Notes: generated by a model not told the origin, from the letters alone. Numbered from the stretch's first letter, positions 1 to 9,110 are shown. The stretch is DNA of 64,000 nt from Sphingomonas sp. HMP6 (GCF_013374095.1 NZ_AP022672.1:1053501-1117500); one strand, 5' to 3'. Numbers and translations are program-made.

Positions 1-1
1 G

Positions 2-544
2 GGCCAGGCGCTGGCTGGCAAGACGCTGGGCCTCGTCGGCTTCGGACGCATTGCGCAAGCGATGGCGGCGCGTGCCGCCGCGTTCGGCATGACCATCCGG
101 TACTTCAGCCGCACACGCGCCGAGCGCGCCATCGAGCAGAAGCTGGGCGCAGCCTATGATGAAACGCTGGAGGCTTTGGCAGGACAGGTCGATATCCTGT
201 CGCTGCACCTCCCGGGGGGCGCGGCGACTCGGCATCTTATCGATGCACGGATTCTGTCGGCAATGAAGCGTGGTTCCGTGCTCATCAACACCGCGCGCGG
301 GAGTGTCGTCGACGAAGCCGCGCTCGCGCGCGCGTTGCGCGACGGTCACCTCGCTGCCGCCGGTCTGGATGTCTACGAGCAGGAGCCGAAGCTGACCCCG
401 GCGTTGCTCAAGCTCGAAAATATCGTTCTCTTGCCGCATCTCGGCAGCGCGACGGTCGAAACGCCCACCGCGATGGGACTGCAGGCGGCGGCCAATCTGG
501 AGGCGCATTTTGCCGGACTCGTACCGCCGAACTGTGTTGCCTAG
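2..544 (+). CDS. D-isomer-specific 2-hydroxyacid dehydrogenase, C-terminal part (5' end outside window)
   Basis: The reading frame is open to the window edge, so this is the C-terminal half of an NAD(P)-dependent 2-hydroxyacid dehydrogenase. The Rossmann motif GLVGFGRIAQAMAARA is at the very start of the visible part. It is followed by the family signatures LSLHLPGG, LINTARGSVVDEAALARAL and GLDVYEQEP, then the catalytic His region LLPHLGSAT. The family reduces glyoxylate, hydroxypyruvate or related 2-oxoacids. The stop overlaps the start of a glycerate kinase, which suggests a hydroxypyruvate or tartronate semialdehyde reductase supplying D-glycerate. That substrate is inferred from context only. 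Confidence 0.9.
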   Translation, partial: GQALAGKTLGLVGFGRIAQAMAARAAAFGMTIRYFSRTRAERAIEQKLGAAYDETLEALAGQVDILSLHLPGGAATRHLIDARILSAMKRGSVLINTARGSVVDEAALARALRDGHLAAAGLDVYEQEPKLTPALLKLENIVLLPHLGSATVETPTAMGLQAAANLEAHFAGLVPPNCVA

Positions 545-1367
545 CTCGACCGCGCTGATCGACTTGCTTGAGACAGATCTTCGCGCTGTCCTGGCGCGCC
601 ACAGCGGCCCCGGGCCGCTGATCTACGGCCTGTGCGGCGCGCAGGGCAGCGGCAAATCGACCGTCGCCGACGGGCTGGCGGCGCGGATCGCGGGCGTGTC
701 GGTCCTGTCGCTCGACGACCTGTATCTGACGAAGGCCGAACGGTCTGCTTTGGCGCGCCGCGTGCATCCGATGCTCGCGACGCGCGGCGTACCCGGCACG
801 CATGATATTGCCTTGGGCCTCAATATCCTGAGCGCCCTGCGGAACGGAGAGCGCACCGCACTCCCGCGTTTCGACAAGGCCATGGATGATCGTGCGCTGC
901 GGGCATCGTGGGGTGGTGCGTCGGCGGATACCCGCGTGCTTCTGCTCGAGGGATGGTGCGTCGGCGCACGCGCACAGCCCGCCACCGCCCTCGCTGCGCC
1001 GGTCAACGCGCTGGAGTATTCCGAGGACCCCAACGGAATTTGGCGGCGCTTCGTCAATGATGCGCTCGCGACCGAATATGCCGCGCTGTTTGCCCGGATC
1101 GACCGTCTGGTACTGCTGGCGGCGCCTGGGTTCGACGTGGTGCCTGACTGGCGGATCGAACAGGAGGCGGACCTTGGCCGACACCATGCCGGCCCTGCCG
1201 CGCTCATGTCGAATACCCAAGTTACACGGTTCGTGGCGCATTTCGAACGGCTCACGCGCCACATCCTTTTGGAGATGCCGGGGCGGGCAGACATTACGAT
1301 CAAACTCGCGACGGACCGCTCGCCGCTCAGTATCGACCGCCGGGACGCCCCCCGGCCGATATCATGA
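510..1367 (+). CDS. P-loop glycerate kinase (GLYK-like)
   Basis: A 285-residue P-loop kinase with Walker A GAQGSGKST near residue 45 and the motif LSLDDLYLT. The later motifs PRFDKAMDD, LLLEGWCVG and PDWRIEQE are typical of the plant-type D-glycerate 3-kinase family. It would phosphorylate D-glycerate to 3-phosphoglycerate and feed lower glycolysis. A TTG start at 510 is chosen because GGAGG lies six bases before it; this places the first 35 bases inside the preceding dehydrogenase, so the two are translationally coupled. Some members of this family are annotated only as 'kinase', so substrate is family knowledge plus context. Confidence 0.82.
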   Translation: MPDSYRRTVLPSSTALIDLLETDLRAVLARHSGPGPLIYGLCGAQGSGKSTVADGLAARIAGVSVLSLDDLYLTKAERSALARRVHPMLATRGVPGTHDIALGLNILSALRNGERTALPRFDKAMDDRALRASWGGASADTRVLLLEGWCVGARAQPATALAAPVNALEYSEDPNGIWRRFVNDALATEYAALFARIDRLVLLAAPGFDVVPDWRIEQEADLGRHHAGPAALMSNTQVTRFVAHFERLTRHILLEMPGRADITIKLATDRSPLSIDRRDAPRPIS

Positions 1368-1386
1368 CCCGCCTGAGCGCAGACGG

Positions 1387-2565
1387 TCATCCGAGCCTTT
1401 GCGCATTCTCCCAAAATACGGCGTTGGGCGTAATGCCGAGCCCCGGGCCTTCGGGCAGTGCGAAATAGCCTTCCGCACATTCCAGTCGGCCATCCATCAG
1501 CTTGGCTGAATGCGGGAAGATGCTGTGCTGGAATTCGTGATAGGGCAGGTTCAACACGGCGGCGGACGCATGCAAGCTCGCGGCGGCAAAGATGCCCGCG
1601 CCGATCGTGGCATGCGGGATCACCTTGGCGTGGTGCCCTTGCGTCAAGTGCGCCATCCGCATGAACTGCGTGACCCCGGTATGCCCCATCTCCGGCTGCA
1701 CGATCGACACGGCGCGGGCCTCAAGGCGCGAGCGGGCGTCATAGACGGTCCGCCACTCCTCGCCGGCCGCGATCGGTACGGTGGCGTGGGCGGCGATGTC
1801 GGCGAGGCCGGTGACGTCCTCGGGCTTGCACGGCGCTTCGAGAAAATACAGATTGTACGGGGCCAGACGATCGAGCAGCGCGATCGCCTCCGCAGGCGTG
1901 TACATCCAATGGCAGTCGAGCATCAGCGCGATGTCGGGCCCGAGCCCATCGCGCAGCGCCGCAATCTCGCGCTCGACCCCATCGTAGCTGACCGAAGCGG
2001 CGATTTTTATCGCGTTGTATCCTTTGTCGACGAAGCTTTTTGCAAGCGCGACCTTCTCCGGGATGGACGGCGCGGGCAGGCCCGACACATAGGCAGGAAT
2101 CCGATCGCGATGCTTCCCGCCGAGCAGCTGGTGCAGCGGGAGACCGGTCAGTTTGCCCATCAAGTCCCACAGTGCGATATCGACCGCGGCAAGCGCATCG
2201 AGCCAGAAGCCGCCGACATAGCCGCGCACGCGCATCAGATCGTACAGGTCCTCCCAGATCGCCTGCACGTCGAACGGAGATCGGCCCGCGATGATCGGCT
2301 GGACGATGTCCAAAAGCAGCGCGTGGATGACGCCCGGGGCAACGAGTCCATAGGTTTCGCCCCACCCCTCTTCTCCGGAGTCGAGTGTTACGCGCACCAC
2401 CGCGGAGCGCATCGTGGCCGGATAAATCGTTCGGTTTCCGGTACGAACGAAATATCCAGCGCTGTTGACCTGCTCGCCCGGTCCGAGGCTGCCGAGATAG
2501 GTCGTGTCTTGCGGAATGGTAACGGCGAAGACATCCAACCTGGCAATACGGCTGTCCAACGACAT
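1387..2565 (-). CDS. Mandelate racemase/muconate lactonizing enzyme (enolase superfamily) sugar-acid dehydratase or cycloisomerase
   Basis: A 392-residue enolase-superfamily protein with the N-terminal capping domain (about 10-135) and a TIM barrel. Metal ligands are visible as Asp in LDCHW, Glu in FLEAPC and Glu in AAGEEW. A barrel His is present in IPHATIGAG. The usual KxK catalytic pair reads K-I-A (AIKIAAS), so the second Lys is absent; galactonate-dehydratase-type members also lack it and rely on the His. Expected chemistry is dehydration or cycloisomerisation of an aldonic or aldaric acid. GGGAGCAGGACT precedes the ATG. It is divergent from an IclR regulator and convergent with the glycerate kinase. 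Exact substrate cannot be read from sequence. Confidence 0.85.
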   Translation of the reverse strand: MSLDSRIARLDVFAVTIPQDTTYLGSLGPGEQVNSAGYFVRTGNRTIYPATMRSAVVRVTLDSGEEGWGETYGLVAPGVIHALLLDIVQPIIAGRSPFDVQAIWEDLYDLMRVRGYVGGFWLDALAAVDIALWDLMGKLTGLPLHQLLGGKHRDRIPAYVSGLPAPSIPEKVALAKSFVDKGYNAIKIAASVSYDGVEREIAALRDGLGPDIALMLDCHWMYTPAEAIALLDRLAPYNLYFLEAPCKPEDVTGLADIAAHATVPIAAGEEWRTVYDARSRLEARAVSIVQPEMGHTGVTQFMRMAHLTQGHHAKVIPHATIGAGIFAAASLHASAAVLNLPYHEFQHSIFPHSAKLMDGRLECAEGYFALPEGPGLGITPNAVFWENAQRLG

Positions 2566-2757
2566 AGTCCTGCTCCCTCTCCAACGGCATCCGCCTTGGC
2601 CCAGGGCTTATCATACAAAGCTTTAATAGCAACGTCCCTGCGGACGAATTCGACAAACTTCCCGCAGCCCGATATCAGCAACGGTCTGGTGCTCGATAGC
2701 GAAGCGTTGATGCCCATGATATTGATGCGGCTGAACCAGCAACAAGGCGACTATGGA
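2566..2757. promoter_or_regulatory. Divergent promoter/operator region between dehydratase and IclR regulator
   Basis: A 192-base spacer separates the divergently transcribed enolase-superfamily gene and an IclR-family regulator. It is AT-richer than its flanks around 2610-2640. IclR-family proteins commonly bind such divergent regions, so it is the likely site of autoregulation and control of the dehydratase. No operator was identified with certainty. Confidence 0.45.
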
Positions 2758-3558
2758 ATGCGAGAAACGGCCCGGCGCGTCAAAGCGGGAGCTCAGCCGA
2801 ACCAAAGCCTCATCGACGGAATCACCGTGCTGCAGGCGCTTGCGACATCGACCGAGCCCGTTGGCTGCCGAGAATTGGCGCGTCGGGTCGATTTGGAAAC
2901 CACGCGGGTCAACCGACTCCTCAAGACACTGACCTATCTCGGCATTGCCCGGCAAACCAGCGACCGCAAATACCGTCCCGGATCGGGGATGACGGTGCTT
3001 GCGGCCCAAAGCTTGTTTGCTTCAGGCCTGCTTCGCCGCGCCTTGCCGGCGCTCGAGCAATTGCGCCGCTTCGGGCACACCGTTGCGATGGGCGTCCTGT
3101 GGCGCGACAATGTCAGCTATCTTTTCCATGCGCCGCCGAACATGCCCGAGACCGACGCGCTGGGGCGCATCGGCCTCTATCCCGCAACACGCGGCGGGAT
3201 CGGCATGGCCTTGCTCGCAGCGCTGGACGATCTCGAGGTGGAGGAAACCTATGCTGGCCACGACATTCCCGGGTATGCGTCATTGGCCGACCTGCTCGAC
3301 GCGCTCGAGGAAATCCGTACTGCGGGCTATGCCCGGCTTCGCGTGAAGGACGAACTCGAACAGCATACCGTGGCGATCACGATCGGGACGCCCGTCTATG
3401 CTGCGATCGGGCTTTCGGGATGGATACCGACCGCGGCAATGCCCGACATGCTGCAGGCGCTGCACGACGCCGCCCGGCAGATCCGCGAGGCCGGTAAGGA
3501 CCGCGGCCCCGAACTAGGCCTTACCGATCCGGCGCTCGATTACCGCGTGGCGGTCTGA
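2758..3558 (+). CDS. IclR family transcriptional regulator
   Basis: About 266 residues. The N-terminal winged helix-turn-helix is at 15-75 (SLIDGITVLQALA, then CRELARRVDLETTRVNRLLKT). It is followed by an IclR effector-binding GAF-like domain with MGVLWRDNVSYLFHA and PATRGGIGMALLAAL. The frame is open far upstream, but that part is antisense to the dehydratase and not coding. ATG 2758 is preferred because AAGG lies ten bases upstream and the HTH then starts at the usual distance; ATG 2710 and 2725 are alternatives. It probably senses a sugar-acid intermediate and controls the divergent dehydratase. Its 3' end overlaps the convergent DapA-like gene by 19 bases. Confidence 0.87.
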   Translation: MRETARRVKAGAQPNQSLIDGITVLQALATSTEPVGCRELARRVDLETTRVNRLLKTLTYLGIARQTSDRKYRPGSGMTVLAAQSLFASGLLRRALPALEQLRRFGHTVAMGVLWRDNVSYLFHAPPNMPETDALGRIGLYPATRGGIGMALLAALDDLEVEETYAGHDIPGYASLADLLDALEEIRTAGYARLRVKDELEQHTVAITIGTPVYAAIGLSGWIPTAAMPDMLQALHDAARQIREAGKDRGPELGLTDPALDYRVAV

Positions 3559-4487
3559 ACCGAAGGTGCGGACAGCGACGTAACCGCTGCCCCCCCCAAA
3601 AGCGGCTCGAGCCGCGACAGGATCCGGCTCAATTCGGCATGGTCACCCGGATCAAATCGCGGACCCGCTGCGCGCGTAAAGGCGCTGTCGATCACGCCGC
3701 GCCGCCGAAGCACTTCCTTGGTCAGTCGCCAACGGAACACGGCCTGCATCATGAGGATCGGGAGCACCGCTTCGTACAGATCGCGCACCGCTTCTTCATT
3801 GCCGGCACGGTGCGCGCGCATCAATGCGACATGAATCTCCGGCGTCTCGACCGCGGGCATCGTTCCGATTGCGCCGCGCGCAAGTTCGTCAGTGATGTAG
3901 CGACCGCCCGCACCGCCAAAAACACCGAGCAAATGCGCCGGCGGATCGGCGAGCATTTCGCTGATCCGCTGGCCGCACGGCATATTCTCTTCCTTGACCC
4001 AGCGGATCGAATCGGTCGCCTCGACCACCGCGCGCAGCTGCGCGGTATCGAGACCCAAGCCCATGGGCACGGGGGCGTTCTGCACCATGAGCGGGAGCAC
4101 GGCCTGCCGACCCAACGCGCTGTAGAACGCGCCGAGCAACCCGGTGTCGGGACCGATCGCCTTTGGAGTCATGACCATAGCGGCCACCGCTCCCGCGCCG
4201 GCGCCCGCCGTCGCCAAGCGTATGCTTGTCGCAACATCGTCGCCGCTTGCGCCGACCACGAAGTTCGCGCGTCCGGCCACCCGAGCGCCGACAAAGCCGA
4301 TCAACGCCTCGCGCTCTTCGAGTGAAAGCATGTCATACTCGCTGGCCAGCCCGGGGAAGACCAACCCGTCAACGCCGCACGCAAGCGCAAACTCGATGAC
4401 ATTGCCAAGCCCGTCGAGGTCAATCTCGCCGGCTTCATCAAAGACCGTCGGCAGCACCGGAAAAACGCCACCTATCGCGTTACTCAT
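3540..4487 (-). CDS. DapA/dihydrodipicolinate synthase family protein (probable sugar-acid aldolase or dehydratase)
   Basis: A 315-residue class I aldolase-fold protein (DapA superfamily). The Schiff-base Lys is in RWVKEEN. Key DapA residues are changed: the catalytic Tyr of the usual YNVP strand is Gln (VQNAP), and the Thr pair of GTTGE is replaced (GLASEY). True dihydrodipicolinate synthase activity is therefore unlikely. Family members with such changes include 2-keto-3-deoxy sugar-acid aldolases and dehydratases. It is the last gene of a leftward run with the TonB receptor, dehydrogenase, 2-keto-3-deoxygalactonate-type kinase and transporter, which supports an aldonate catabolic role. Confidence 0.83.
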   Translation of the reverse strand: MSNAIGGVFPVLPTVFDEAGEIDLDGLGNVIEFALACGVDGLVFPGLASEYDMLSLEEREALIGFVGARVAGRANFVVGASGDDVATSIRLATAGAGAGAVAAMVMTPKAIGPDTGLLGAFYSALGRQAVLPLMVQNAPVPMGLGLDTAQLRAVVEATDSIRWVKEENMPCGQRISEMLADPPAHLLGVFGGAGGRYITDELARGAIGTMPAVETPEIHVALMRAHRAGNEEAVRDLYEAVLPILMMQAVFRWRLTKEVLRRRGVIDSAFTRAAGPRFDPGDHAELSRILSRLEPLLGGAAVTSLSAPSVQTATR

Positions 4488-4598
4488 GTATGATTCCCGT
4501 CAGCATTTTTTTTGGGCAGCGCCAATATTGAAAGGGGGAGGAATCGAAGTCCGAACTTCGATCCCTCGCGATAATTCACACCCTAAAAGGCCGGCGCG

Positions 4599-7334
4599 TT
4601 AGAATCTGGCGTTGAAGCCGACCGAGAATCGTCGTCCCTGCACCCCATAGAAGGAAGTTGCTTCGGACGATTCAACATAGCGCCGCTGAACTTCATTGTT
4701 CAGATTTGACGCATCGGCAAAGATGGTGAAATTCTTGAGTTCATAGCGAATGGATGCATCGATCGTCCGATACGGTGCATAATAGATTGCCGTGCTTCCA
4801 GGACCTACGCTATCGAAATATTTGTCACGATAATTGTAAGCAACCCGCGCGCCAAAACCATATTTCTCAAAGTAAGCAACAATATTGTAGTTTATTTTCG
4901 AAAGTCCCTGAAATGGGAGAGAATTGCGCTGTCTATCGAGCAACGAGGTCGTGCTGTCGATATAGGAGAAGTTCGCTACCACACCGAACCCATCGAGCGG
5001 TGCGGGCAGGAAGTAGAATGGCGTTTGAAACAAAACCTCCACGCCCTTAACCTTACCGCCAGTTCCATTGAATGGGCGTGTGATCAAATACCCGAGCGGC
5101 GAATCCGGTGGCGCGACTTCTCCGGTCGGAATCTCATAATTGGCGCGACTGTAAATGAACGTTGATACATCTTTATAGAACGCACCGACCGTCAGCGCAG
5201 AGCCCCGCGCGAAATACCATTCCAGCGCGGCGTCATATTGGTCCGCGCGGAGCGGCTGCAATGCGGGATTGCCGGCGTTTCCGTTATAGGGCGTCAGGCG
5301 GTTCAAGGTGAGATCGGGCGACAGATCGATCGAGTCCGGCAAGCCCAAGACCTTGGCATAACCAAGTCGGAAAACGAGCTTGTTCGTCAGTTCGAGCTTG
5401 GCCACTGCGCTTGGCAGCCAGTTAGCGAAGCGCGTCTTGACCACCAGGGGGTCGGCGAGGCCGCTCGCACGCTTGATCGCGCCATTCGCCGCCCGGTCGG
5501 TTTCGGTGTAGCGCAGCCCTACGTTGCCGGTCAGCGGCATAGCACCGAGTTGCGCTGCGAACCCGACCTTCACATAGGCCGCCATTGTCTTCTCGGAGAT
5601 CCGGAACGACTGCAGTGGATCGACGAACCGCGCAGGACACAGGCCGCTGTTGGGCGCGATGGTCTCGCACGCCGTGCCGAATGGCAGGCTCGACGACAAC
5701 GCCGCGACATATTTGGTCGCGATGGCAGGCGCCCCCCCGAGGAGCAGATCGGGGTAGCTCCTCACGCCGTACACGGCGGGCCCGCTCGCCACGGGGAACG
5801 TCTGTGCAGGCGTCGCTCCGCTGAAGGCAACCTGCCGTTGAATCGTGTCACGCGTGGTATTCAGCGCGGAGTACCGCATGCCGGCGTCGATTTGCGACAG
5901 GAAGGCGTTGAGGGTCTTGAAGGTAAAATCGATCCTGCCGGCCGTTTCCTGAGCCGTGTTGCGATTGAAATTGTCGAAGATGTTGGAATAGCGGAATTGC
6001 GCTGGGTCGGCCGCATTCAGCGCGGCCGGTCCGTTCAGCGTAGGAATGCCGCCACCGCCGACGTCAAAATTGAACAGATATTTGTTCAGCGACGTCACGC
6101 GCACATATGTCTGCGAGACGTCCATCGTGGCGCGCGAATAGTTTACTTCCGGCCTTACCGAGAAGCGCCCGTCATTGGTGCTCCACTTGAAACCGAGCGC
6201 GCTGCTCACGGTATCGCTTTTGACCTTGAGTGCCTCTGCATTGCCCTGCGCGACCTGATTGATCGTCCCCGATGTAAGGATTTCGTTCGTGGACACTTTG
6301 TAGGTCGTATAGTCACCGGCGACCGTGCTCAGAGGCACGGAGAACCAGTCGCGGGTCCGGTTGGTATTGAGGTGGGAATAGGCGACGTCGCCATAGAGTT
6401 CGAGACTGTCGGACGGGCGCCACTGGAAAGCGCCGTTGCCGCCGATCCGCTCGCGACGCTCCCGCAGCCGCTGATACCGCAAATCCGCGATGTAAAGTGC
6501 CGGGTTGCCGTCGCCGTTCGGGTCATTGGCCTTGGGGTTGGCCACGGTGTTGAACGAGCTCGTCAGCGGGGTGTAGCCCGTGAAGGAATTGAACGAATCC
6601 TCGTTGACCGGCTTGTTCGAATAGGTCGCGTTGACCAGGATCCCGAACGTGTCGTCGGCGAAGGTATTCGAATAGAGCGCCGACCCGTCATATCCCCAGC
6701 GCTTGTCCTGATCCGAATAGACGCCCGAGCCCGACACTGCGATCAGCTGGCCTTTCTTGTCGAACGGCTTGCGCGTGATGATGTCGACCGTCCCGCTGAG
6801 CGACCCGTCCGCGCGCTCGGCACCCTGCAGCTTGATGACATCGAGCCGTCCGATCAATTCCGAGGGAAACAGCGACAACGGGCCATAATCCGAATCCGCC
6901 ACGGCAGCGATGCCGAGCCCGCGACCGTTGGGATTAACCAGCGTACGACCGTTGATTTCCGTGCGGTTCTGGCGAAGCCCGCGGATCGAAACGCTCGTAC
7001 CTTCGCCCAAAGCACGGCGAATCTGGACGCCTGAGACACGCTGCAGCGACTCGGCAATCGTGTTGTCTGGGAGCTTTGCGACATCCGTGGCAACGATCGA
7101 TTCCTGGAACTGATCCGTGTTGCGCTTGGCGTCGAGCGCTTCCGCCAGGCTCCGGCGATAGCCCGTCACGACGATGTCGGCGCCGGCGGTATCCGCCTGC
7201 GCATCGGGGGTGTCGCGCGACTGGCTGACGTCCGTGCTCGTGCTTGGCGCTGCAGGTTGTGTCTGTGCGAAAGCCGGTGCGCCGGCAAGCAAGGCGCCGA
7301 GACAAACACCACTCAGCAGAATGTTCGATTTCAT
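4599..7334 (-). CDS. TonB-dependent receptor
   Basis: About 911 residues. A signal peptide ends at AFAQ near residue 23 and a TonB-box-like segment (ADIVVTGYRRSL) lies near residue 50. The plug domain carries IAESLQRVSGVQI and VSIRGLRQNRTEING. A long beta-barrel follows, ending in Phe (VGFNARF), as outer-membrane barrels do. The ATG at 7334 is chosen because GGGAGAGGGAA precedes it and the signal peptide starts there; the frame extends further upstream without coding character. It sits between the dehydrogenase and the DapA-like gene, so it probably imports the oligosaccharide or sugar acid handled by this cluster. Ligand unknown. Confidence 0.93.
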   Translation of the reverse strand: MKSNILLSGVCLGALLAGAPAFAQTQPAAPSTSTDVSQSRDTPDAQADTAGADIVVTGYRRSLAEALDAKRNTDQFQESIVATDVAKLPDNTIAESLQRVSGVQIRRALGEGTSVSIRGLRQNRTEINGRTLVNPNGRGLGIAAVADSDYGPLSLFPSELIGRLDVIKLQGAERADGSLSGTVDIITRKPFDKKGQLIAVSGSGVYSDQDKRWGYDGSALYSNTFADDTFGILVNATYSNKPVNEDSFNSFTGYTPLTSSFNTVANPKANDPNGDGNPALYIADLRYQRLRERRERIGGNGAFQWRPSDSLELYGDVAYSHLNTNRTRDWFSVPLSTVAGDYTTYKVSTNEILTSGTINQVAQGNAEALKVKSDTVSSALGFKWSTNDGRFSVRPEVNYSRATMDVSQTYVRVTSLNKYLFNFDVGGGGIPTLNGPAALNAADPAQFRYSNIFDNFNRNTAQETAGRIDFTFKTLNAFLSQIDAGMRYSALNTTRDTIQRQVAFSGATPAQTFPVASGPAVYGVRSYPDLLLGGAPAIATKYVAALSSSLPFGTACETIAPNSGLCPARFVDPLQSFRISEKTMAAYVKVGFAAQLGAMPLTGNVGLRYTETDRAANGAIKRASGLADPLVVKTRFANWLPSAVAKLELTNKLVFRLGYAKVLGLPDSIDLSPDLTLNRLTPYNGNAGNPALQPLRADQYDAALEWYFARGSALTVGAFYKDVSTFIYSRANYEIPTGEVAPPDSPLGYLITRPFNGTGGKVKGVEVLFQTPFYFLPAPLDGFGVVANFSYIDSTTSLLDRQRNSLPFQGLSKINYNIVAYFEKYGFGARVAYNYRDKYFDSVGPGSTAIYYAPYRTIDASIRYELKNFTIFADASNLNNEVQRRYVESSEATSFYGVQGRRFSVGFNARF

Positions 7335-7405
7335 GACTTTCCCTCTCCCCGATTGCTTTTGAAGCAGTGCTTTGGGTTGGGCCGTTGTTGCACACTTAGC
7401 TACAC

Positions 7406-7411
7406 TGTCAA
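7406..7411 (-). promoter_or_regulatory. Possible -35 element (TTGACA) upstream of the TonB-dependent receptor
   Basis: On the minus strand, TTGACA lies 72 bases before the receptor start, inside an imperfect palindrome with outer TGCAC and GTGCA arms (about 7391-7418). The gap between the dehydrogenase and receptor (7335-7453) is long enough for its own promoter. No convincing -10 was found, so this is tentative. Confidence 0.3.
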
Positions 7412-7453
7412 GTGCACCACATTTGAAATGCCTTTTTATTTTCGCAGTCTGGG

Positions 7454-8191
7454 TCAGCGTCGAGCGATGCTGGCCCCGCCATCGATGAGATAATCGACTC
7501 CGGTGATCCAGGATGCCTCGTCCGAACATAGGAAGAGCGCTAGCGCTGCTACGTCGTCAGGGGTGCCCCACCGGCCCAGCGGATGTCGTGCGATGTTTGC
7601 CCGGCGGGCGACGTCGGGATCGGGGCGCGAGTCGAAACCGCCGCGCAGCAAGGGCGTATCGATCGACGCGGGGCGGATCGCGTTCACGCGCACCGCGTCG
7701 GGCGCGAGTTCGAGCGCCAGCGTCTTGGTGAAACTGTCCAGCGCGGCCTTCGATGCGGCATAGGCCGCGAGCCCGGGTGTCGCAAAGGTTGAGTTGATCG
7801 AAGAGATGAACAGGAACGCGCCGCGCCGACGTTCGCACATGCCAGGTCCAAACGCCTTTGCCAGACGAAGAGCCCCGCCGACATTGACGTTCATCATCCG
7901 GGCCAGGAAATCGCTATCGGTATCCAGCGTAGCGCTGCCCGCCCCGATCGCCGCGGCATGGACGACGATCGTCGGCCACAGGCCCGCTTCGCTCACCGCA
8001 CGAGCTGCCGCCTCGACCGAGGCGTCTTCCCCCAGGTCGCAAAGCAGGGTCATGTCGCCATCGGCCGAAGCCTTTCTGTCGAGCGCGACCACGCGACTAC
8101 CCTCCCCTGCGAAGCGCCGCGCAATCGCGCCGCCGATGCCGCCGGCCGCGCCCGTGACGACGGCAACATGCCCCTTGAGTCGTTCAGTCAT
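7454..8191 (-). CDS. SDR family oxidoreductase
   Basis: A 245-residue short-chain dehydrogenase. The cofactor motif TGAAGGIGGA is near residue 12, followed by HAAAIGAG, the catalytic Ser in ISSINST, YAASK (catalytic Tyr and Lys) and the C-terminal GVDYLIDGG. The ATG at 8191 overlaps the stop of the upstream kinase gene by eight bases and has AAGGAA ahead of it. Placed in one transcriptional run with a 2-keto-3-deoxygalactonokinase and transporter, it is a candidate aldose 1-dehydrogenase or aldonate dehydrogenase. SDR sequences alone do not reveal substrate. Confidence 0.88.
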   Translation of the reverse strand: MTERLKGHVAVVTGAAGGIGGAIARRFAGEGSRVVALDRKASADGDMTLLCDLGEDASVEAAARAVSEAGLWPTIVVHAAAIGAGSATLDTDSDFLARMMNVNVGGALRLAKAFGPGMCERRRGAFLFISSINSTFATPGLAAYAASKAALDSFTKTLALELAPDAVRVNAIRPASIDTPLLRGGFDSRPDPDVARRANIARHPLGRWGTPDDVAALALFLCSDEASWITGVDYLIDGGASIARR

Positions 8192-9110
8192 CGAACGTGT
8201 TTCCTTCAGCCGAAAATTGCCGGATCGTGGCAAAGCCGTGCGCAGTGAGATGGTCGTTGTCGATCACCTCCACCTTCGCGCCGAGGTGGGCGAGCGCGGC
8301 ACGAAACAGGGGCGCCGCATGGCCGCCTCCCGTGACGAAATATTGTCGCGCAGCGTCGCCTGGCCCGGGAAGATTTTCGCGCACATCGCTGCCGATCAGG
8401 ACGCCCCAGATGAAAGAGGCCGCGTCTTCCTCGGTCAGATGCTGGGCCAGCACCCGCGAGCGCGCCGAGAACAGGAGCCGGGCAGGACTTCCGCCGTCTG
8501 CCGCAAGCGTAAGCCCGGCGCGGAAGGCGTCGCCATCGTGCGGTGCGGCCTGGGTCAATGGGGCAAGGATACTGCGCTCCGCAATGAGGGCGTGAAGCTC
8601 GGCCGTCATCGACGTGTGAAATCGCTCGATCCGCGCCCGGCCCATTTCGATCCACTTCCCGTGCATACCGGGTACTGACAGGAGGACGGCGTCGACCAAG
8701 TCGCAGTGACCGATCAGGCCTGCTGCAGCGACTTCCTCGCCCCGCATGACGTCATAGTCGCCGAACCGCGACGTGCAGGATAATCCGGGCAGGATCCGCA
8801 ACGGCGTGCCTGCAATCATGGTCTGGCGCGCGTGCCGGGCGAGTTGCGCCGGCGTCGCGGGACAGGGCAGGTGCGGGACCGATTCCAGGCCGATTGGCGA
8901 TCCGACCATTCCGGCCAGCCACAGCGTCTCCGACGCGCTGGGCCACCGCTGCCGCAGGTGCGCGACTCTGGCCACCTGCGCCGCGCGATCCAGATCGACC
9001 AGCCGCACCTCTTCGATCACCTGATCCACGATATCGCCCGTGGCCGTGAGCAGACGCGCACGGATTTTCGCGGTGCCCCATTCGACCGCGATGAAGCTTT
9101 CACGGTTCAT
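8184..9110 (-). CDS. dgoK: 2-dehydro-3-deoxygalactonokinase (DgoK family)
   Basis: A 308-residue ASKHA-type sugar kinase of the DgoK family. It starts FIAVEWGTAKIRARLL and contains WLAGMVGSPIGL, the family signature SVPGMHGKWIEM and VTGGGHAAPLFRAAL. The reaction is ATP-dependent phosphorylation of 2-dehydro-3-deoxy-D-galactonate at O6, a step of the DeLey-Doudoroff galactonate pathway. Its start overlaps the MFS stop by four bases (ATGA) and its stop overlaps the SDR start, so the three genes are one operon. The matching KDPGal aldolase DgoA is not in the window; the DapA-like protein may take that place or split the unphosphorylated acid. Confidence 0.85.
   Translation of the reverse strand: MNRESFIAVEWGTAKIRARLLTATGDIVDQVIEEVRLVDLDRAAQVARVAHLRQRWPSASETLWLAGMVGSPIGLESVPHLPCPATPAQLARHARQTMIAGTPLRILPGLSCTSRFGDYDVMRGEEVAAAGLIGHCDLVDAVLLSVPGMHGKWIEMGRARIERFHTSMTAELHALIAERSILAPLTQAAPHDGDAFRAGLTLAADGGSPARLLFSARSRVLAQHLTEEDAASFIWGVLIGSDVRENLPGPGDAARQYFVTGGGHAAPLFRAALAHLGAKVEVIDNDHLTAHGFATIRQFSAEGNTFDD

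Noticed and set aside
1510..2757. Upstream extension of the IclR frame (would give a 682-residue protein)
   Set aside because: The first 400 codons are antisense to the enolase-superfamily gene and have no domain; the IclR protein begins at 2710-2758.
5238..7034. 598-codon rightward frame opposite the TonB-dependent receptor
   Set aside because: It is antisense to a clear receptor gene with plug and barrel motifs; the Arg/Gly-rich translation is typical of shadow frames in GC-rich genomes.
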